Part shown: piece after piece, positions 58,236-64,000 of the stretch | Layout: each line of letters starts with the position of its first letter | How positions within the stretch are numbered: the first letter of the stretch is position 1 | NCBI GenBank assembly: GCA_008729055.1 | Contig: SDUX01000001.1 | Location: 3,448,389 to 3,512,388, forward strand | Reading direction: 5' to 3' | DNA length: 64,000 bases | Source: Pyropia haitanensis | Taxonomy: Eukaryota; Rhodophyta; Bangiophyceae; Bangiales; Bangiaceae | Translations under genes and position numbers: made by a program | Notes under the pieces: generated by a model | Seen by the model: only the letters and a program-made list of their open reading frames with translations | The model's database searches: none | Told to the model about the DNA's origin: nothing

Positions 58236-59093
58236 TGTGAGGCACCACCCACACACGGGCAGCCCTCAACGTACTGGCGCCGGTGTCAGCAACCCGTGCA
58301 CCAATGAGGATGCCGGGCGCGGGGAAGGTGACGGGTGGGATGACGGTGATGGGGGTGGGGAAGAGGATGGGCGTGACGTCGGTGAGGGTCGAGGGGGTCG
58401 AAGGTAAAGGAGGTCTTTGTGTCTCTGTCTGTGGTTGTTCCCCCGAGGTCTCTCCCGGTGGCGCCCACACTCACGCATTATATACCCCAGGGGGCACCCA
58501 GGGTGCCCCAAAGCATGCAATTGCCCGTCGTGCCGGTGGACGGCACCAAAGCTCTCAAAACAAAGCATGGGCTCTCAGAACAAAGCAAGGGTGGGCGTGT
58601 GCGCCCCAAGGCGCCCCACCAGAAAGCCCCAAACGGGGGGGGGACGGTGTGCGGCGCTCGTAGCGCCGCGCGGCTGGCCCCACGCGCCATTCGACCCGAA
58701 AAGCCTCAGAGGCGTGTAAGCAGACGCCAGTCTTCGGGTCGAATATCTCCCGTGGGTCAGCAAGTCTTGTCGCTCCCATTGGTCCACGGGGAGATTGTTC
58801 CGGCTTGCTGACGCGTCAGAGATGTGGCTCGTCTTTTGGTCCGTTAGTCCGTTGATCCGTTGGAGACTGTACCCGTCGGCAGATGAGTCAGGGTAGTGTC
58901 GGTTAGCCAATCCGCGGCTCCCGTGCTGACCGTCCGTTAGTAGTAGATTATCGGACGGACACCGCGGCATGCCCCAGATTACTTTGGAGTTGATGCGTCT
59001 TGGAAGGAGTTGGCTGAGAAGGACAGGGAAGGAGAGGCCCCAGTCCTTATCCCTAGGCTCCAGTCTTGGGGATTTAAGGGGCATATCCGTACA
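58236..59093 (-). repeat. 3' LTR of gypsy copy C
   Basis: 858 bp, minus. Three bases shorter than copy A because of losses in C or G runs (near 58487, 58493 and 59052). It starts TGTACGG instead of TGTAAGG. Confidence 0.93.
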
Positions 59094-59103
59094 CCTCCCC
59101 CCC

Positions 59104-62100
59104 TTAGGACGCGCGGCGCAGGAAAGCGTCCAACACCTCAGGTGCGTTCGCAAGGTCTTGCTTGGTCAGCCAGGAGTTCTCGCTGACGTCACAGCCTTTC
59201 CACTTGACCAGGTACTGTAGTCGTCCACGGCGCTTTCGTGACCTTATGATGGAGTCGACTTCGTACCCGACAGAACCGTCCGGAAATGCCACCGGAGGCG
59301 GAACGGGAGGAAGTCGGCCATAAGGATCAGCGCGGTACGGCTTCAGCAAGCTCGCATGAAAGGCGTTGTGAACCTTGCGATCGAGCACCGCTTGGGGAAG
59401 ATCCAGGCGGAACGTCACATCGTTGATACTCTCAGTGACGCGGTACGGTCCTGAGTACTTGGGCATCAGCTTGCGAGCGCCTTGGAAAGCATCTGGCATA
59501 AGGTGTTTGGTACTTAGTAGCACCAGATCGTCCACGGCGATCTTGCAAGGTCGGCGATGGCGATTTGCGTACGCCGAGCGCGCCTCATTTGCACTCTTGA
59601 TGGCTGAGATGGCAGTCTCTTGAGCATGTTGGAGACCGCTTAGCCAGTCAGACACTGCAGGCATGCTTGACTCTGAGTTTTCGAGGATGTCCATTGGTAC
59701 CGTCTTAGGTTCGAATCCGTAGTTCAGGAAGAAAGGGGAGTACGTTGTAACAGCATTTGGCGACCGGTTGTAGGCTACTTCGGCAGCAACCAGAAAGAGG
59801 TCCCAATCGCCTTGGTGATGGTTGACAAAGTTTCGCAGGATTTCTTCGATCTTCTTGTTCATGATCTCAGTTTGTCCGTCGGTTTGCGGGTGGTACGCTG
59901 AAGAGGCCTTGATCTTGACCTTGAGAATCTCCGTGAGCGACTGCCAGAAGTTGGAGAAGAAAATGCGGTCCCTGTCGCAGACAACATCAGCTGGGAGTCC
60001 GTGGTGTCGATAGACGTGATCATGGTAGAGCTGAGCTGCGACTGGCGCCGTACAGTCTGGCTTCATAGGGGCGAGGCGAATCATCTTGGAGAGGCGGTCG
60101 ACAACGACGTAAATCCCGTTGTGGCCTCTTGGAGTCAGAGGAAGAGGCGTGATAAAGTCCATGGAGACACTTGCCCATCGTTGGCTCGGGGGGTCCAAGG
60201 GTTTGAGGTGACCAGAGGTGAATGGGTGCTAGCCTTGTTCCGCTGGCACAAATCACATGTTTGTACGTATCTTTGGATGTCTTTCCGCATTGTCTTCCAG
60301 TAGTACTTGGAAGAGATAACCTTGGTTGTTTTCTTGACTCCCATGTGCCCTTGGCACGGGACATCATGGTAGTCGTGGAGTAGTCTTTGGCGTAGAGTAC
60401 CGACGGGGATACACGTACGGTCACCTCGTTTCAACAACCTCATGTGTAGCCGGTAGGGAGATACCGGGTCTTTGACTAGGTCGGCAAACTCGGGGTCCGC
60501 GTCGTACTCTTGTCTTAGGTGGCAAGGTCTTGATTGGGGGCGTGCTTGTCGGGAGCATCTTGTGGCTGCCTGGAAGGGCATCAGCCACGGGGTTCGAAGT
60601 GCCCTTGATTGGGACAATCTTGAACTGGAACTGGTCCAGAAACTCAGCCACTTGACTTGGCGATCGTTCAGCTTCTCTTGGGTGCTTAGGTATCTCAGGG
60701 ACTCATGGTCGGTGTGGACCTCAAAGGTCTTCCGTAGAGGTAGCAGCGCCAATGCCGGATAGCTTGTACGACTGCAAGCAGTTCTCTTTCACGAATGCTG
60801 TAGCGCTGCTCGTGGATGTTGAGGGTTAACGAGAAGTACGCCACTGGACGCCGTCCGCGTCCATCATCTTGCTCAAGGACTGCGCCCACAGCATACCCGC
60901 TGGCATCTGTAGACACGTAGATTGGGTATCTCTTGTCGAAAGGCCTTAGCACCGGTGCGCTTGTCGTTAGGTCCTGCAGCTGCTCAAAGGCTTTCTGGGC
61001 GTCGGGTGTCCACTCGAAGTCGACATTCCCAGTCAGCCTCGTTAGCGGCGTAGCTACGGCAGCCATTCCCTTGATGAATCTTCGATAGAAGTTGACCATA
61101 CCGAGGAAGATTGTACATCCTTTTTGCTCCTCGGTGTTGCCCACGTACGGATGGCTTGGACCTTGTAGTCTTCCATAGAGAAGCCTTTCTCGGAGATGAC
61201 GTGGCCAAGGTAGTCCACAGTAGTTCGAGCGAACTGGCACTTGCTCAGCTTGGCGTAGAGCTTGTGTTCTCGTAATTTCTCGAGTGCTAATCGTAGGTGT
61301 TGAGGTGATCGTCGTAAGTTTCGCTGTAGACTAGGATGTCGTCGAGGTAGACACAGATGAAGTCGTACAGATAGGGTCGGAAGACATCGTTCATTAGGTT
61401 CATGAGACCGCGGGTGCATTTGTCAGACCAAAGGGTACGACGGTGAACTCATAGAATCCGTACTTGGTTCGAAACGCCGTCAAGGTATTGTTTCTGGGTC
61501 AAGGCGAATCTGGTGATAGCCAGACGGAGGTCGATCTTTGTAAAGTACTTGGCCTTTCGCAGTGGTCAAAGATGTCGTCGATGCGTGGTAGTGGGTACGC
61601 GTTCTTGATAGTAGCCTTGTTCAGGCCTGTAGTCGATGCACATTCGCCAGCCACCGTCCTTCTTCGCCGCAAAGAGGACGGAAGAGCCCCACGGTGAGGT
61701 GCTTGGTTGGATGAATCCCTTCCTTATGAGGCCGGCCAGTTGAGTCTTGAGTTCTTCGAGCTCCCATTCGGCTAGTCGGTAAATTCCGCTACGACGCGGT
61801 TGGGCGTCATCGGTCAGCTTGATGCTAAATTTGTGACTGCGCTCAGGAGGGAGTCCGTCGGGGAGCTCGTCTGGGAAGACGTCAGCGTACTCTTTGAGAT
61901 CTCTTGAACTTCTTTCTTGTCTTCGCCTTGTCCATCGTAATGGCGTTAATGTCGAAGGTGCTAGAGGGATCTTCCGACTGCAGGTAGATGGCAAAAACGG
62001 GCACCTTTGAACGAGGTCCCGAGCAAGGCGTTGCCGACTGATCAGAGCTTCGGGCTTCTTGAGGGAGGGAGTGATAGAAATGTTCTTGTGGTTGAACTTG

Positions 62101-62533
62101 AAGGAGATCTTGTTTTCTTGTTGTTGATTTTGGCGTCCTTGTCATCGCGCCACTTCTTTCCCAGGATGAGGTCGTACGCGCTCAATTCACAAACAGCAAA
62201 CCGAAGTCGCTCTTGGTACGGTCCGATGTGAATCTCAAGAGGGTCAACGGTTTCAGCGAGGACATGGGAGCGGCCATCGGGCATGCTTGCCGCAAAGTCC
62301 GTTCCTTTCGTTTTCACATGCAAGGAGGTAACGAGGCGCCTTGAGACGACGTTGATGGGAGATCCGTCGTCGAACAGCACCTTAACAACTTTTCCATTGA
62401 CAGAAGCAGTAGAAAGCAGAAGCCCGAGTCGCGGGCCTTCAAATGGTGACGACATATTTTCAGGAACCGAAGGAGCGTCTTTCACAGATGTTGAGGATTG
62501 TTGCTGCTTCAGTTCCGCTGGCCTTTTGGGCAG
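59104..62533 (-). pseudogene. pol (copy C), frame-shifted
   Basis: The integrase and chromodomain part (60198-59104) is one intact frame with all DDE residues. Upstream, RNase H, RT and protease pieces are in changing frames because of single-base losses. A 93-base loss (equal to 41864-41956 of copy A) lies between two copies of ATCAAGACCTT, as expected from slippage or recombination. The protease motif again reads Asp-Asp-Gly-Ser. Confidence 0.85.
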
Positions 62534-63386
62534 TCCTTAGCCATGTGTCCTTTCTCGCGACAGCGAAGGCAGAGACCCTCGCGCATGCAGCGCTGGCGTT
62601 CGTCTGGCGACAGCTTTTCGATCTTGATGCTGGAAATGTCCATCGGGACAACGCCCATCGTCGGTGGCTTGCCAAAGTGCTGTTAACATTGCTGGTGATA
62701 CGGGACACTCCAGCCTTGGCCGCTTCCACGCGCAGGCGTCCGTCATCAGTGATTCAAGATCGGTGTACGTCTTGAGGCACAGTGCCTGCCAGATGTCGCG
62801 CTTCAGGCCTCGGCCTATAGCGGTCGATCTTTTCCGCTTCGGTGATGTCCGCGGGATGTTCAACAGGACGCTCAGGAAAGTCCTGTTGAACGTCCCGACG
62901 TCCTTGATTTGGCGCCATGAGTGCAGCTTGTCCCGCCGCCTGCGTCTTGTTCAGAGGGCTGAAGCGACGGATGAGCGCAGCCCGAAAGGTAGCCCAGTCG
63001 GGGACCGCCGTCGTCCGACTGTAGGTATGCCACCAGGTGAACGCTTCACCGTCCAGGTAGGTGCAGGCGATCCGACACGCTTCGTCAGGGTCAGTTAGTC
63101 GCACATATGAGTCCATGTGCGAGCACCATGCTTCAATTGTCCCGGGCTTGCCAGAGAACAGCGCGGGCTTATTCGGCCTCGCAGTCGTCGCGCCTCCACT
63201 CGAGGCCTTAGCCTTGGCGTCGGACAGCTGTTTCTTGGCGTCCGCCAATTCAACCTTATGAGCCTCGAGCTCGGCGCTCATCTGCGAGACGAACGCTGTA
63301 AGTTGATTCCATGACTCCGCGGAGGGTGCGGTTGAGGCCGTTCCCGGATTAATCGGGCTTACAGTCGCAGGATTCGGGGGGTCCAT
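62509..63386 (-). pseudogene. gag (copy C), frame-shifted
   Basis: ATG at 63386, capsid domain intact to about 62820, then frame changes near 62820 and 62940; the CCHC knuckle is still visible near 62560. The CCCAAAA heptamer is present at its end (minus strand, near 62530). Confidence 0.82.
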
Positions 63387-63749
63387 TGCGTCCTGGGTGA
63401 GGTCCGCAACAATCAAATTAACCCAACAGATCCGGTTTGACTTACTCCGGCAGAGCACGGGGCAAGTCTTACAAGATGTGCAAGTTAATTTGACCAAGCA
63501 AAATAGTGCTGCACTAGCTCTGGACAAGCGTGGCCGTCGTGGCTACCACGTTTCCAAAGATGGACAACACTATTTGATGGGTCACAAGCGATGCGATGAA
63601 GCAGAATTCGAAGACTCAAATCACGCAATCGGATTTTCCCGCCGGCCGCCGCGCACGGGCCCGAGTCGGGTCGTGCCGGATTTCCACGCGGGGGATCAAA
63701 GGGGGAAAATCGCGTCTCTTGCACAGATCCTGGGGGGTGTTGCGAGGTG

Positions 63750-64000
63750 TCAGTCGGTGCGGCGCGCCAGCGTGCGGTGGTGATCCTTGCCACGCTGGTG
63801 GCGTTCGAAGTGCTCGACCGTCTCAAATTCGCGATCGCACACGTCGCAACGAGGGCGGGTCGCTGGACGGTTGACCGTATTGCGGTGGCGCCGCGACCAG
63901 CGATGGTCGCGCAGCACTGTCAGGCTGTTGCAACGCACACCGCACGGCTTGCAAACGTATTTGCCCTTGGGGATGGTCTTGGCGATCCGGCGCTGCTCTC
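63750..64000 (-). CDS. extra zinc-finger frame (copy C), partial
   Basis: The C-terminal part with both U1/matrin-type fingers, open to the window edge; the stop TGA is at 63750-63752. Confidence 0.6.
   Translation of the reverse strand, partial: EQRRIAKTIPKGKYVCKPCGVRCNSLTVLRDHRWSRRHRNTVNRPATRPRCDVCDREFETVEHFERHQRGKDHHRTLARRTD

Larger units (their letters stand above)
58236..64000 (-). mobile_element. Ty3/gypsy copy C, partial (runs off the window)
   Basis: Minus-strand copy with 3' LTR, polypurine tract, pol, gag and the 3' part of the zinc-finger frame. The 5' LTR is beyond the edge. Near-identical to copy A, but with scattered one-base indels and a 93-base deletion. Confidence 0.93.

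Overview
The window is nuclear DNA of a GC-rich eukaryote. The best guess is a bangiophycean red alga (Porphyra/Pyropia-like). The reasons are very high GC in the first 36 kb, short genes with almost no introns, one canonical GT-AG intron, long G/C homopolymers between genes, and Ty3/gypsy, PIF/Harbinger and pogo-like transposons. The taxon is an inference; no marker gene proves it.

Part one (1-36 kb) holds single-copy host genes separated by kilobases of low-complexity DNA. In order they are: a FUSC/aromatic-acid-exporter-like membrane protein (minus, cut by the window start); a MeaB/MMAA-type G3E GTPase (plus); a secreted single-pass membrane protein (plus); a small Ala-rich coiled-coil protein (plus); a secreted flavin amine oxidase (plus); a very Pro/Ala/Gly-rich protein with a bZIP-like basic patch (minus); an ABCB-type half transporter with one intron (minus); and a linked pair, FetB/ALS3-like permease and FetA/STAR1-like ATPase (minus), which may be one fused gene. 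Several of these are open only if one base is added or removed in a long G or C run, which points to consensus errors at homopolymers.

Part two (36-64 kb) is a transposon pile-up with lower GC. A pogo/jerky-like transposase gene is split by an intact chromodomain Ty3/gypsy element (A, 36895-44261, 861-bp LTRs, 5-bp target duplication) and then cut again by a second copy (B, 44632-51241). Copy B lacks about 745 bp of reverse transcriptase at a single N, has unlike LTRs and has unmatched flanks, so it is a recombinant or an assembly join. Next comes a PIF/Harbinger locus with a DDE transposase (plus) and its Myb/SANT-like partner (minus). The transposase is interrupted near its C-terminus by a solo LTR of the same gypsy family. 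A third gypsy copy (C, minus) runs off the right edge.

The gypsy family carries an extra open frame upstream of gag that encodes two U1/matrin-type C2H2 zinc fingers and has no ATG. It also has a gag-pol -1 slippery heptamer and an unusual Asp-Asp-Gly protease motif. Other points of note are a 422-bp copy of the exporter gene inserted between 22-bp direct repeats, a MeaB GTPase without the NKxD base-specificity motif, and a CGG tract in the MeaB leader.
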